From Artocarpus heterophyllus (lineage: Eukaryota > Streptophyta > Magnoliopsida > Rosales > Moraceae): a stretch of DNA of 64,000 nucleotides. Position numbers and translations under genes: made by a program. Positions 1 through 11,272 of this stretch are shown in pieces. Positions within the stretch are counted from its first letter, which is position 1, and each line of letters begins with the position of its first letter. The notes under the pieces were generated by a model, which saw only the letters and a list, made by a program, of their open reading frames with translations, was not told the DNA's origin and did not search any database. The stretch lies in the NCBI GenBank assembly GCA_025403435.1, contig CM046350.1, positions 16,961,274 to 17,025,273 on the forward strand, read 5' to 3'.

Positions 1-167
1 AAATACCATATGACAAAATACCGTCAACGGAATCTTGGTTTGTTCGTTTATAAATATTTCAGTACATTGTAGTATACATAAACATTTATGTTATAATTTT
101 ATAGCTTCTTAAAGTTATTATTGAAGAAAACTAATTCATAGTTTTATTTTCAGTTGAAGTTGAAGAA
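1..167 (+). other. 5' untranslated leader of the copia element (left part outside window)
   Basis: AT-rich sequence directly upstream of the first gag ATG at 168. I see no LTR end and no tRNA primer-binding site, so the 5' LTR must lie left of the window or be lost. A pyrimidine-rich tract ending in CAG at 142-153 looks like a 3' splice site just before the gag start; some plant copia elements splice their leader, but that is only a possibility here. Confidence 0.5.
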
Positions 168-3100
168 ATGGGTGACAACATGAATGTTGTTCCAACTGAG
201 AATGTTCTAACTGGGAGCACTTCTGAGACATCGATGCCATCTCCTGGGTTCATGCTTTGATCTCGACACAACCTTTGTCGGTTACGGTTCCTGTTAACCA
301 CAATGAAAAACCTGAAAAGTTTAATGGACTGAATTTTAAAACTTGGCAACAAAAGATGTTGTTCTATTTGACAACACTGAATCTTACGAGATTCTTGAAA
401 GAAGATCCTCCTACTGTTAGAGAGGATAAAACAAATGCTCAGACCTTACTTGTTGTTGAAGCATGGAAGCATTTTGACTTCTTGTGCAAGACTTATATTC
501 TGAATGGTTTGACTGATGCATTTTATAATGTGTACAGTCTGAAAAAAACAGCCAAAGAAGTATGGGAGTCCTTGGACCATAAATACAAAATAGAAGATGC
601 TGGTGCTAAGAAGTTCATAGTTGGACGGTTCATGAACTACAGAATGGTGGATTCTAAGACTGTAATTAGTCAAGTACAAGAACTGCAATTACTCATTCAT
701 GAAATTCATGCTGAAGGAATGGTAATTAGTGAGTCTTTCCAGGTAGCTGCAATCATAGAGATGCTACCCCCTGCGTGGAATGACTTCAAGAACTATCTGA
801 AGCACAAGCGTAAAGAGATGAGCGTTGAAGATCTTATTGTTCGACTTCGCATTGAGGAAGACAATAGAAGATCTGAGAAAAAGCTTTTTAACAAGTCTGT
901 TGCCAAAGCAAATGTGGTGGAGCATGATAAAAGTTCTAAGAACAAGAAAACCAAGTCGGGGTCCAAGCTGGGGCCTAAGGGTGGAATTTCAAAGAAGCAG
1001 AAATTCCAAGGAAAATGTTTCAACTGTGACAAGGTGGGTCACAAGTCGACAGATTGTAGGCTGCCAAAGAGAAACAAGAAGAAAGAGGCTAATGTGGTGG
1101 ACACCATCACACAAGAAGTGTCAGACATCAGTCTCTCTGCCATAGTTTCTAAAGTCAACATGGTGGACTCCAACCCAAAGGAGTGGTGGCTAGATACTGG
1201 GGCCACACGCCATGTCTGCTATGATAGAGTTGCTTTTGTTGAACTCGTACTGTCAGATTCTAGAGAGAAGCTATATATGGGCAACTCAGCCACATATGAG
1301 ATTAAGGGCCAAGGAATGGTGGTTCTGAAAATGACATCAGGCAAGAAAGTTAAGCTTCAAAATGTGCTGTATGTGCCTGATATCCTAAAGAATCTCATTT
1401 CTGGAACTCTACTGAGTTCACATGGCTTCAAGATGGTTTTTGAAGCTGATAAAATAGTTTTGTCTAAACATAAAATGTATGTGGGAAAGGGATATGTGAA
1501 AAATGGAATGTGGAAAATGAATGTAATGGCTATTAAGCCCAATTCCATCAATAAAATTAAAAAGTCTTCCACTTATATGCTTGAGTCTTCTAATTTATGG
1601 CATGGTAGACTAGGTCATGTTAATTATAATACTTTGCATAGATTAATTAACTTGAATAACATACCCACGTCCAATATTGACCCCAAACACAAATGTGAAA
1701 TATGTGTAGAGGCAAAACTAATGAAATCTTCATACCAAATATTTGATAGAAATACTGAGCCACTTGATTTGATACATAGCGATGTTTGTGACTTAAAATT
1801 TATTCAAACTAGAGGTGGGAATAAATATTTTGTTACATTCATAGATGATAGCACAAAATATTGCTATGTCTATTTGCTTAAAAGCAAAGATGAAGTTATA
1901 GAGAAGTTTGCTCTTTATAAGCAAGAAGTTGAAAACCAACTTAATAAGAAAATTAAGATGGTAAGAAGTGACTGTGGTGGTGAATATGTAGAACCATTTA
2001 GTGAATTTTGTGCACAACATGGTATTATCCACGAGGTTACGCCACCCTATTCACCTCAGTCAAATGGTGTGGCTGAACGCAAAAATCGTACCTTAAAGGA
2101 TATGATGAATGTGATGCTGATAGGTTCTGGATTGCCACAGAACATGTGGGGAGAAGCCATTTTATCGGCTAATTACCTTTTAAATAAGGTACCCCGAAAG
2201 AAAGAAGACAAGACCCCTTATGAATTGTGGAAAGCTAGAAAGCCTTCTTACAAATACTTGAGAGTGTGGGGGTGTCTTGCAAAGGTAATGGTACCTGCAC
2301 CAAAGAAGATGAGAATAGGTCTTAAAATGGTTGATTGCATCTTCATTGGTTATGCATGCAATAGTAGTGCATATTGGTTCCTCGTGTATGAATCTAAAAA
2401 CCCTGAGATTCATAAGAACACGATAATTGAATCTAGGAATGCATTGTTTTCTGAATACGTATTTCCTTGTAAATCAAAAGGGAATGGTCCAAGTTCATTT
2501 AAACGAATGTTTGAGAGTGTTGAAGAGAATAGTCAAGATACCAAGAAGTTGAAACCGAATATAAAGAGGAAGAGTCTAGACAAAGCAAGAGGGCAAGGAC
2601 AGAAAAGTCATTTGGATCAGATTTTTTAACCTACATGCTAAAGGCCGAACCTCAAACTTTCAAAGAAGCTGTAAGCTCATCCAAGGGTCCTTTATGGAAA
2701 GAAGCCATAAAGAGTAAAATTGATTCCATCATGCAGAATCATACTTAGGAATTAGTGGACCTTCCTCCAGGAAGTAAACCGTTGGGTTCTAAGTGGATTT
2801 TCAAACGCAAAATAAAAGCAGATGAAACAATTGACAAGTATAAGCCTAGACTTGTTATAAAAGGTTATAGACAAAAAGAAGGCCTTGATTACTTTGATAC
2901 GTATTCTCCTGTAACGAGAATAACCTCCATAAGAATGATTATAGCGATTGCCACTTTGTGGAATCTTGAAGTACATCAGATGGATGTAAAGACTATTTTT
3001 CTTAATGGAGACCTTGAAGAGGAAATTTATATGGAACAACCAAAAGGTTGTATTGCTCCAAGACAAGAAATGAAAGTCTCCAGGACAAGAATCTTGAAGT

Positions 3101-4319
3101 ACATCAGATGGATGTAAAGACTGCCTTTCTTAATGGAGACCTTGAAGAGGAAATTTATATGGAACAACCAGAAGGTTGTATTGCTCCAGGACAAGAAATG
3201 AAAGTCTGCAAATTGGTGAAGTCTTTGTATGGGCTTAAACAAGCACCAAAGCAATGGCATGAGAAATTTGACAATGTTATGATGTCAAATGGGTTCAAAA
3301 TTAATGAGTGTGACAAGTGTGTTTATGTCAAAAGAACAGACGATGGATATGTTATTCTTTGTTTGTATGTAGATGACATGCTAATCGTGGGTAGCAATGA
3401 TCGGATGATCAAATCAACTAAAGATATGTTGAACTCTAGGTTTGACATGAAAGACATGGGACATGCCGATGTGATTTTAGGAATCAAAATCAAAAGGTCG
3501 CTTGATGGACTTATCTTGAGCCAATCACACTATGTGGACAAGATACTTGACAAATTTAGTAAAAATGACACTGACATGACCAGAACACCAATTGATATTA
3601 GTCAACATCTGTCCAAAAATAGAGGAGAAAGTATATCCTAGGTGGAATATGCTAGAGTGATAGGCAGTTTAATGTACTTAATGAGTTGTACAAGACCAGA
3701 TATTGCTTATGCTGTAAGTAGTCTGAGTAGATTCACGAGTAATCCAGAAGATGATCACTGGAAAGCGATTGTTAGAGTACTTAGATACTTACGATATACT
3801 CATGATTATGGGCTACATTATACAAGAGATCCTGCTGTTCTTGAAGGGTATTCTGACGCAAGTTAGATATCTGATATACAGGATTCTAAAGCTACAAGTG
3901 GATATGTATTCACTTTGGGAGGCGCAACAGTTTCATGGAAGTCTTCAAAGCAGACGGTAATAACCAGATCTACTATGGAATCTGAATTTGTAGCTTTGGA
4001 TAAAAGCGGCGAAGAAGGTGAATGGCTAAGGAATTTCTTCGAAGATATCCCTGAATGGCCTAAACCTATGCTTGCAATATGCATACATTGTGATAATCAG
4101 TTTGCTATTGGCAGGGCATAAAATGTGATGTATAATGGTAAGTCGAGACATATACGTCGTTGACATAATACCGTTAGACAACTGATCTCGACTGGAGTCA
4201 TGACAATAGACTATGTAAGGTCTAAAGAAAATATTGCGGATCCGTTCACTAAAGGACTGAATAGAGATCAAGTTGAGAAAATATCAAGAGAAATGGGACT
4301 TAAGCCCATAAAAGAATAG
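168..4319 (+). pseudogene. Ty1/copia (Tnt1-like) gag-pol, multiply broken
   Basis: Domain order is that of a copia retrotransposon: gag (UBN2/retrotran_gag type, from about 310), CCHC zinc knuckle (1016-1057), aspartic protease DTG (1193-1201), GAG-pre-integrase with an LWHGRLGH motif (about 1595-1730), integrase DDE residues (Asp at 1781, Asp at 1970, Glu at 2075), RVT_2 reverse transcriptase with YVDD (3366-3377) and RNase H with HCDNQ near 4086. The order protease-integrase-RT-RNase H distinguishes copia from gypsy. The reading frame from ATG 168 meets TGA at 258 and the long frame then runs 257-2629. Other lesions are a frameshift near 2600-2627, TAG at 2746, a 128-bp tandem duplication in RT that shifts frame, TAG at 3639, TAG at 3864 and TAA near 4119. 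It cannot make Pol, so it is non-autonomous. The family call is secure; the subfamily is inferred. Confidence 0.93.
2961..3216 (+). repeat. 128-bp tandem duplication inside reverse transcriptase
   Basis: The segment starting GAATCTTGAAGTACATCAG at 2961 recurs at 3089 with few differences, so the period is 128 bp. As 128 is not a multiple of three, the duplication shifts the frame; the second copy continues into the YVDD-containing part of RT. One codon change (ATT to GCC near 2994/3122) shows the copies have diverged since the event. Confidence 0.85.
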
Positions 4320-4899
4320 GTCGAAATAGTGGAAACCCAACCTTGTTGACTGGAGATCCCAAGATCTAGGTTCAATGGGATAACTAAACTGAATAGACTG
4401 AGTAAGATCACTGTGGGGGTTACCCCAACCCATTCCTATAATAAAACAGTGATACCCGTAGGGAAAGGTTAAGCAGTTTGGTTTTAATGATTCTTATGCG
4501 TCGAATACGTTGAGAATTCGAGCAGAGTAATACGGGTTACTCTTAAGTAAGAAATCACCTATGTGAGAGAGAAGTGGGGCCGCTTCAAAGGAGAATTGCT
4601 AGGGCTCAATTCTTTAGAAAGTCTTGCAGAACCAGGGAGATGTTCATGGCCAAAATGAACATAACCATGAGAATTGAAACTGTGTCAGGAAAATATCTGT
4701 GTGAGGTATGTTATCATTTACACAAATGGCAGAACAGTTCAAGGACATCGCGTCTACTAGTCAACCAGTAAAGTAAACATACTTTCACAAGGGAAGGTTC
4801 AAGGGTTAACGCCTACCTATCCTATGCAGGTATTAACCGTAGAACTCTATCACCGTGTAGTGTCTTTGTTTTTCCTTGTAGTTTGTCAATTTCATTCAT

Positions 4900-4908
4900 G
4901 TGGGGGAT
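4900..4908 (+). promoter_or_regulatory. polypurine tract of the copia element
   Basis: GTGGGGGAT lies directly before the TGTTGG start of the 3' LTR. This is the usual plus-strand primer position in plant copia elements and fixes the LTR start. Confidence 0.75.
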
Positions 4909-5001
4909 TGTTGGAAAAATAGCAATTGGGTGAATAAGAAATTGATGCTCATTAGTGGAGATTATTGGAGGTCATAAATCTCATGTTGTAACACCCAAAT
5001 G

Positions 5002-5229
5002 CATGGTTTAATTGGTGATTATGAGCTTCATAATCATGGAAAATGGAGGGTTATAACCAATGGTTTAATAGGTGATTATGAGCTTCATAATCATGGAAAA
5101 TGGAGGGTTATAACCAATGGTTTAATAGGTGATTATGAGCTTCATAATCATGGAAAATGGAGGGTTACAACCAATGGTTTAATGGGAGATTATGAGCACC
5201 ATTATCATGGAAAATGAAAGGTTGCAACC
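5002..5229 (+). repeat. four 57-bp tandem repeats in the LTR U3 region
   Basis: Units begin near 5002, 5059, 5116 and 5173, each with the core GATTATGAGC then ATCATGGAAAATG. The first three are nearly identical and the fourth is diverged. The unit is 19 codons, which leaves an open frame at 4999-5217; I read that as an accident of the period and not as a gene. U3 repeats of this kind often carry enhancer sites. Confidence 0.9.
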
Positions 5230-5301
5230 GGTGTCATTATGCACATAAATTCTGAATAATACCTCATTATAATGTGGATTGTAACGTCTATTCTCTTAAG
5301 C

Positions 5302-5311
5302 TTATATATAG
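5302..5311 (+). promoter_or_regulatory. TATA box of the copia LTR
   Basis: TTATATATA motif about 390 bp into the LTR, downstream of the 57-bp repeats; the probable U3 core promoter. Confidence 0.5.
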
Positions 5312-5751
5312 AACTCTCATCCACATGTTTGGAACACAAATAGATGCTTAGAATTTGCACTCACCAAGTCAAAGAGTTTTTCCTTTGTTTTCAAGTTCCA
5401 CCAAGTTTTTGTTGTAGTCGTTTTTGGTGATAGAAGAAAAACACAGTTTCAAGTTCGCCGAAAATGGTATCCAATAGTGCTTAAGATTCTGTTGGTAGTC
5501 GTTGTATCCTGGGAGACAGACGTCCGTTGAATCCTCGTGCACAACCGGAGGAGACGAATTTGTTTCAAGGAAAGCGTGACCTACACGTGTCTCGACCATT
5601 TTTCGTCTAATTTTCACATTGCGTTGTTTCAATTGAAGTTGAAGTTGAAGGTTTTGTTATACTTAACTTGTTTGTTATATTCATGCAATATATTATTTGC
5701 AATTCCTTTATCCATATTCTATGTTGTCTTTACTAACACCTATCACCAACA

Positions 5752-6717
5752 AAAAGTACACATAAATGAATAACTAAAATAAGAGGACCATTACAACATC
5801 ATGATGTATATGAAGAAACTTAAGAGATAAAAATCATTAGAAGCACCAAGTCGTATATCATGGATTGCTAGAGAAAAAAGAGTAAGCTATTTTTACAAAA
5901 CCAAAAGCAAGCTCGATTTTCCTCCAATATCCATCGCCTCAAAATCAATAGCCTCACGAATAATTTCTCTCCAGGGATATGCGCGAGGAGGGGCGGGATT
6001 GCTTAGCTTCTAAGGTTGGCAGTGGCGGTGAGGGAGGGGTTTGAGGGGTTATTTTTGAATTAAAGCATTTAATTTATCAGTAAGGGCAACTTTGTATTTT
6101 TACTAAAAAAGAGCTCGTGTGCACCTCACATGATCTTGAATTTGACATACATGAGTTGAATTAAATCCTTTTGCACCTAAATGGAAAGGTCAGACCCAAT
6201 TCAACTACAAAAAGAAGAATGGGACCAACTTACACCTTTTTAAAAAGTTTGAGACCTCTCGACACTACAAAAAACTGAACTTTTAGTCACAGCAGTTTTT
6301 AGCAAAACTTTTAGTTACACAACATAATATGCATTTAATCATAAAACTTTAGTTTTATTTTTATTGTAATTAAAACTTTTATCCATGTGCCTTCTTGATT
6401 TAGCTTTAAAAGCAAAAGCAATACCAATGGGAGCTCAAAAGCACCCTTTAACAAAATCTAGACAAGTCCGGAAAATAGCATCAAGTTAGCTCAACCTGGG
6501 GCATCCCTAGACTCCATCTATCTTAACTTAATTCTTCTTGGAGGGGGAGGAAGCCAACGAAGCATCAGAATCAACGGACAACTAGGAGGCTACTGGACTA
6601 GAAATTCTCGGAATCATTAAATTAATTTGAGAATTAGACATGCATCCATTGTCTAAAAGATTAACAGCTAGATAAAAAAACACTGAAGACAACTAATAAT
6701 TCCACTGGAAAAACAAT
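5752..6717. other. unique flank between copia LTR and the protease array
   Basis: No coding sequence recognised. A CACTACAAAAAA motif at 6263 followed by TTTAGTCAC resembles the end of a CACTA-type DNA transposon, but I find no matching opposite end. The last bases, ACAAT at 6713-6717, form the left breakpoint of the duplicated unit. Confidence 0.5.
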
Positions 6718-6911
6718 AGGAGAAATTATAAGTTCAGTTCCCATTTCAAAATCTCATTAATATTAAACTGTTCACAAGGCGCAAACATAGGCTGCATTGT
6801 TCCAGCAGCCGAGGAAACATATGTGAAAGTGAAAGACTCATATAGATAGTGGATAAACCAGAGGACATTGATCATTCTCTGTTAGATCTTGGTAAATATT
6901 ACTAGTTCTGA

Positions 6912-8680
6912 TTACGCAATTGGATAGGATGCATACTGGGCAAGACCACATTGACCTTGAGGGGACCCAACATCTCTCGCGATCCTCATGTAACCATTCT
7001 CACCCCAGCCCTCTCCCCATGAATTCTTCAGCAGCCAATACTTGGTTCCCTCATCCGTCGTCCCGTACCCGACAATAGTAACAGCGTGGTTTGTCCCAGT
7101 TCCGCAGTAGCCAGAGAAGACCTGGGATGAGTACATTTGGAAATTCGACCCGGAAGCGTCAATTGTGATTGAGACCGGTTGCATTGACACCGCCTTCAAA
7201 AGCGAGTCCTCGTTGTTTGCCGGCACGTTTTCATAGCCCGAGATCCGGATAGCGGAGGAGTCGAGTGTGTTGGTTTGGCCAGTTTGACAAGAAAATCCTT
7301 CTCTTCCCTGGTACGGGTAATCAGATTCAGTGGATATGCCTTGGTTTTGTTTTATGTATTCAAATGCATTGTTCATCCATCCACCACTGCAGCCGTTGTT
7401 GCCTCCACCTGTCGCGCAATCTACAAGTTGTTGCTCAGAGAGTGAGACCAATTGCCCAGTTTTTATCTGTGTTATACCCTCCACAGCTGCCACTGCAGAA
7501 AATGCCCAGCAACACCCTGCGTCCATATATATAAATATATATATATATATATATGTCTGTATATAAGAATATCATCAAAAAATTGCAAATCTAATATCAA
7601 ATTATTAAAACATAATATAAGTTTGTTTGGAAGAGAAAGCTTAATTATTGAGTTCTGGAGGGACTCAAATGGTTTCCAAAAGCGTGTCATGCCAAAATGC
7701 CAATCTCTCTTTCATGCATTTCATCTTGTTTTTTTTGGGACTCTAAGTAGGATATAATGTACCCCTCTCTTTCTATTCTTTAATCTCCATTTTCTAATTT
7801 CTCTTCAATCTCCAATTTCCCATAATTTTAATTTTATAACTCGCTCAATTAGTTCCTCAAAAAAAAATAAAAAATGTTTCACTAAAATAAAAAATTCTAA
7901 GAAATATGGCCTGCACGGCAAGACATTTATCAAACCCACATTCTTCTGTATCTAGAAAATAGGAATTCCATTGAAATTTTAGCCAAATTAAAGGTCTAAT
8001 ATTAACCCTATTAAAAACCATCGAAATACAAGAAATTATAATAACAAATATTACCCAAAAAACGGAAAGTAAACCCTAAGATATGTACTTAAGTGTGTCA
8101 ATATTAGTACTGGTAAGGACACTTCATGCAAATTGTGCTTGATAAAATAATAATAATAATAATGACGATGATGATGATGATAATATTATTCCACTTCAAA
8201 CGACACCCAGATGCTAACTGTCTTACCACATTGGCCTTGGTTCTTTACCGGAGTGACGGCTCCTTGGCTTCTCCAGTCCACGTTGGAAGGGGCATCAGTC
8301 AAGTTTTGGTACAGAAACTGATTGGATTCGCCAGACGACGGTGAGCGACGATCAGGAAGCTTGGAACCAGTAAAGTAGCTAAGGAATTCTTCGTTCGTCA
8401 AATCTGCAAATCCGTTGATGCTAAGCTTGTAAGTCTGATTCGGATCCTCATTGAAATCTTTCACAAGTTGAAGATTGTCCTTGAAGATCCTTTGACGCAT
8501 TTTCTTCTCTGCATCGTTGGCATAAGTGCGTCCATATTCAGCCATCCATTGCTCATGCAGCGTTTCAACTAGGGCCTGTTCATGCAAACTACGGGACGTG
8601 GCTTGGGAAGCCCTAATTCCTAAAATGATGATCAACAACATAACAAATGAAAATGTGCTTTCTAATATTGCCAAACCCAT
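6912..8680 (-). CDS. A1: papain-family (C1A) cysteine protease, SAG39-like
   Basis: Two exons, 8227-8680 and 6912-7516, joined over a 710-bp GT-AG intron (donor GTAAGA, acceptor CGCAG), give 1059 nt and 352 aa. The join restores CGCCWAF, so the intron splits the active-site motif, a usual place in plant C1A genes. Residues 1-26 form a signal peptide with a hydrophobic core, 43-100 the I29 inhibitory prodomain with a near-perfect ERFNIN motif (Val for Ile) and NGFADLT, and the mature enzyme starts near 128. Catalytic residues are Gln148 (oxyanion), Cys154, His295 and Asn316. The active-site loop is GCCWAF, with Cys153 where most papains have Ser; SAG39-type proteases share this. It is expected to be a secreted or vacuolar endopeptidase zymogen. 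It differs from A2/A3 at several exon 2 positions, for example Glu at GREG and Ile before the final Ala. Confidence 0.93.
7517..8226 (-). other. A1 intron with TA microsatellite at the acceptor
   Basis: A 710-bp GT-AG intron. In sense orientation a (TA)n run (about 7527-7555) ends only about 10 bases before the CAG acceptor, in place of a clear polypyrimidine tract. The run differs in length and composition among A1, A2 and A3. A trinucleotide stretch near 8148-8185 follows the donor. Confidence 0.8.
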
Positions 8681-8775
8681 TTTCAGCTGGCTATATATGA
8701 ACCTAGCAAAACCTCTCTAACAATGTGTTTAGCGAGAACTTGGAAAGCTGTGAGGAAGCACTCATCCTTGCTGGG

Positions 8776-8785
8776 TATATATATA
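8776..8785 (-). promoter_or_regulatory. TATA box of A1
   Basis: TATATATATA about 96 bp upstream of the A1 ATG, in sense CTATATATATACCC. The same box stands at the same distance in A2, A3 and the geneless fourth copy. Confidence 0.65.
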
Positions 8786-9370
8786 GAAGACAAGGGTTTG
8801 CACTGGCGATGCAAATTAATATCAAGGAAAAAAAAAAGTGTGACATAACTCATGTCTCCCAACGAAAAATACTTAGTTTGAGTAGAAAATATCATACGTG
8901 AATAATGGGGTAGAAAAAATAGACTAGTCAAGATTTTGACGATTAAATTTAAGAGGTACTCCTCCATTCACGCACATAAACTTCATAAGGTCAAGACTCA
9001 AGTACATATAAAGGCAAAAATCACAACTTATAATGAAGGGGAAACATCATAAATTTGCGACTTCCATGATCAAAGGGCCACTTCCCTCGGGGTACGTTCA
9101 AATAAAATGTACTGGAATATATGCGTGACTCATGCTAATCACTAATGTGAATATGTGATCACCAGCACTCCTGTAATAACCCATTTACACTAAATAAGAA
9201 CGAATTTTGGAGGAAAGGATCAGAGAGTTGTATATATGATGAAGTATGGGAGGAGTTGATACTGATCTTGTTGTCTAAATGGAGGAATAGAATTGATCCT
9301 TTTCTAATAATAGTTTTGGACTTGTCATTCAACGAATAGAAGTAGGGAACAAGTTTGAAAGGACCTTCAC

Positions 9371-9403
<33 letters not shown>

Positions 9404-9959
9404 TATGTATGCAGTCTCTCTACCAAAGAAAAAGATACAACTACTACTAGTATGGTAGAATTTTAGCACATGATCGCAACAAAGTTTTCAACAATTAAAA
9501 ACTACACCAAGTGTCCCACTTAATTGAATATAAAAAATTAATTACAAAAGTTAACGTGAAAAATACAACCTAACCCCAAGGGGTTACATAAAATAAAACA
9601 AAATAAATAACTTGAAATAAAAACACCACATTCCATGTTGGATGAACTATTTATGCAATAGAAATCATTACTTGGGGTCTTTCGACAAGTTAGTTGATGA
9701 GCTTCAACCAACTATTATTTCCATTTCTTTCTATGCAATTACATGATTGTTGTGATAAAATTATTAGTTTTTTCACTTGGTTTTCTCTTACAAGAAAATT
9801 GCATGTTGTGTCACACTTTTAAAAAGGGTGTTTGTTCATGACATATTACCACTTATATTAAATGTTTAAGTTAGACATATTATGACATGTTATTTAAAAA
9901 AAATCATGTAAAAATTAATTAAATACTATTTCAAACTTCTTAAATGACGTGTCATAAAT
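8786..9959. other. A1 upstream flank
   Basis: Noncoding. Contains a (TA)n microsatellite at 9371-9410. The block to about 9900 is also present in copy 4, so it belongs to the old A promoter. Near 9865 units 1 and 2 lack about 57 bp that unit 3 keeps (half of a hairpin element). Confidence 0.6.
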
Positions 9960-11029
9960 GTCGAAGCTATACCCCACAAAGATTGAATTAGTCCATCTGA
10001 AAAAGAACTACTATATTTGTTTTCCTTGGCATGCATGGCGGGCAAGAAAATTTGAGGAAACATAGTAAAATGCGATTCGGCTATTTTAGTTGCTAGCTGG
10101 TGTTCATATAGATCGTAAACCATACGACGGATAAAATAGTGCTAACATTTAAGATATTTAACCTCTATACTTGGCGTCAATTTGTGATTATTTTGTAAGT
10201 TGATCGTGTTCGGAGTTGACATATGAATCGGATTAGTTGCTCGAGTTCATGCGTGAATCATTCTGATGGCATTAAGTACTGCTGGTTTTCCCTTTCGGCT
10301 GTCTTTTTGCTCAATACATTCAGACTTTTCCTACAGCGTGTTACTATACTAGCCAAAAACGCATTACTACTTAAAAGGACAAGATATTCAATAGATGGCA
10401 TGTGCTTATTCAATTTATATCAAATGAAGAAATAAATGTGTAATAAACTTTCAACTATGATGTGACATCCTCCATATTCTACGGCAACCGTTTTTTTTAC
10501 GTTAACTTTTCACGTTTCTTATTTTATATATATATATTTATATATTAATCTTGTCTGCTGCATTGCATGCTAATTGTTCAATAATCAAATTTTTGCGTTG
10601 ATCATATATTCACGGCATTTGCTAATTTTTACCCGTGGTCAACGCCAGTTTAGCTGACTTTCATATTCCACAAAACATTTCTAGAGATTTTATTTTTATT
10701 TTTTTATTTTTGACCTTAGATTTTGAGGTTTAAGAAATTATTCCTTATATTTTAAATTTAATCACATTTCTATTGTCTACATTTCAAATTCATGTTAAAT
10801 CCTTACTTTTTTTTGGTTAAAGGTTGAGATTTACTATGAAAAATACCTAGACGTATTTCACGTTTTGGAAATTTTTATTATTTTCTTATTGTTTTTCAAT
10901 TTTTTTCAGTAGTATCTAGGTAGTTTGTAGTCAAAAGTAAAAATTAACCAAAAAAAGAAAAATGTAAGAATTGTGCATAAATTTAAAATCTAAAGGATAT
11001 AAATATATCATAAGCTGGAGGATAAGACT
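9960..11029. repeat. flank module 1, paralogous to the B promoter flank
   Basis: Matches 15893-16888, the region just upstream of B1, starting at AGCTATACCCCACAAAG and ending near ATAAATATATCATAA. In B the module abuts the promoter, whereas here it lies 1.2 kb above the A promoter. It holds GCGTTGA...TCAACGC inverted 7-mers with one W-box core (TTGACC) near 10640. Equivalent copies are at 27292-28361 and 44644-45671. No coding sequence. Confidence 0.75.
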
Positions 11030-11272
11030 AAACAATTTATTTTCAACTTCATTCTGCTAGAGTTTTTGTTAAAAGAGTTTAGAAAGAGCGAAAATAGTTA
11101 ACTAGTCATTTGAGAATATTCTATTATTCTTCCAGAGAATGATAAAGTTAGTAGGGGGGCCATATGAACATATATAGTTTAACATTCCATTACTATTGTT
11201 GATTTATTAATTGTTCTCATGGTCAAAACCAACGTGAAATTAAGTAGTGATATTGATTTCTGTCACTAAAAA
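11026..11272. repeat. flank module 2, paralogous to the region above gene C
   Basis: Matches 21172-21415: ACAATTT, TTTTCAACTTCATTCTGCTAG, then GAGAATGATAAAGTTAGTA and so on. Here it follows module 1 directly, while on the B/C side the two modules are separated by 4.3 kb carrying gene C. Equivalent copies are near 28358-28604 and 45668-45915. Confidence 0.75.

Larger units (their letters stand above)
4909..5751 (+). mobile_element. 3' LTR of the copia element (843 bp)
   Basis: It begins TGTTGG after the polypurine tract and ends CCAACA, giving the expected TG...CA ends with a 6-bp terminal inverted repeat. A TATA box lies at 5302-5311 in a sensible place for the U3 promoter. Four 57-bp tandem repeats sit in U3. 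The target-site duplication cannot be tested because the left end is outside the window. Confidence 0.85.

Noticed and set aside
4999..5217. Open frame of 72 codons made of 19-residue repeats
   Set aside because: It is the translation of the 57-bp LTR repeats; the period happens to be a multiple of three. No other sign of a gene.
6263..6420. CACTA transposon starting at CACTACAAAAAA
   Set aside because: Only one end-like motif; no opposite terminus, subterminal array or transposase found.
7265..7757. Plus-strand frames opposite protease exon 2 (also at 24599 and 41900)
   Set aside because: They are reverse-complement shadows of the protease exon, run into intron repeats and have no recognisable domain.
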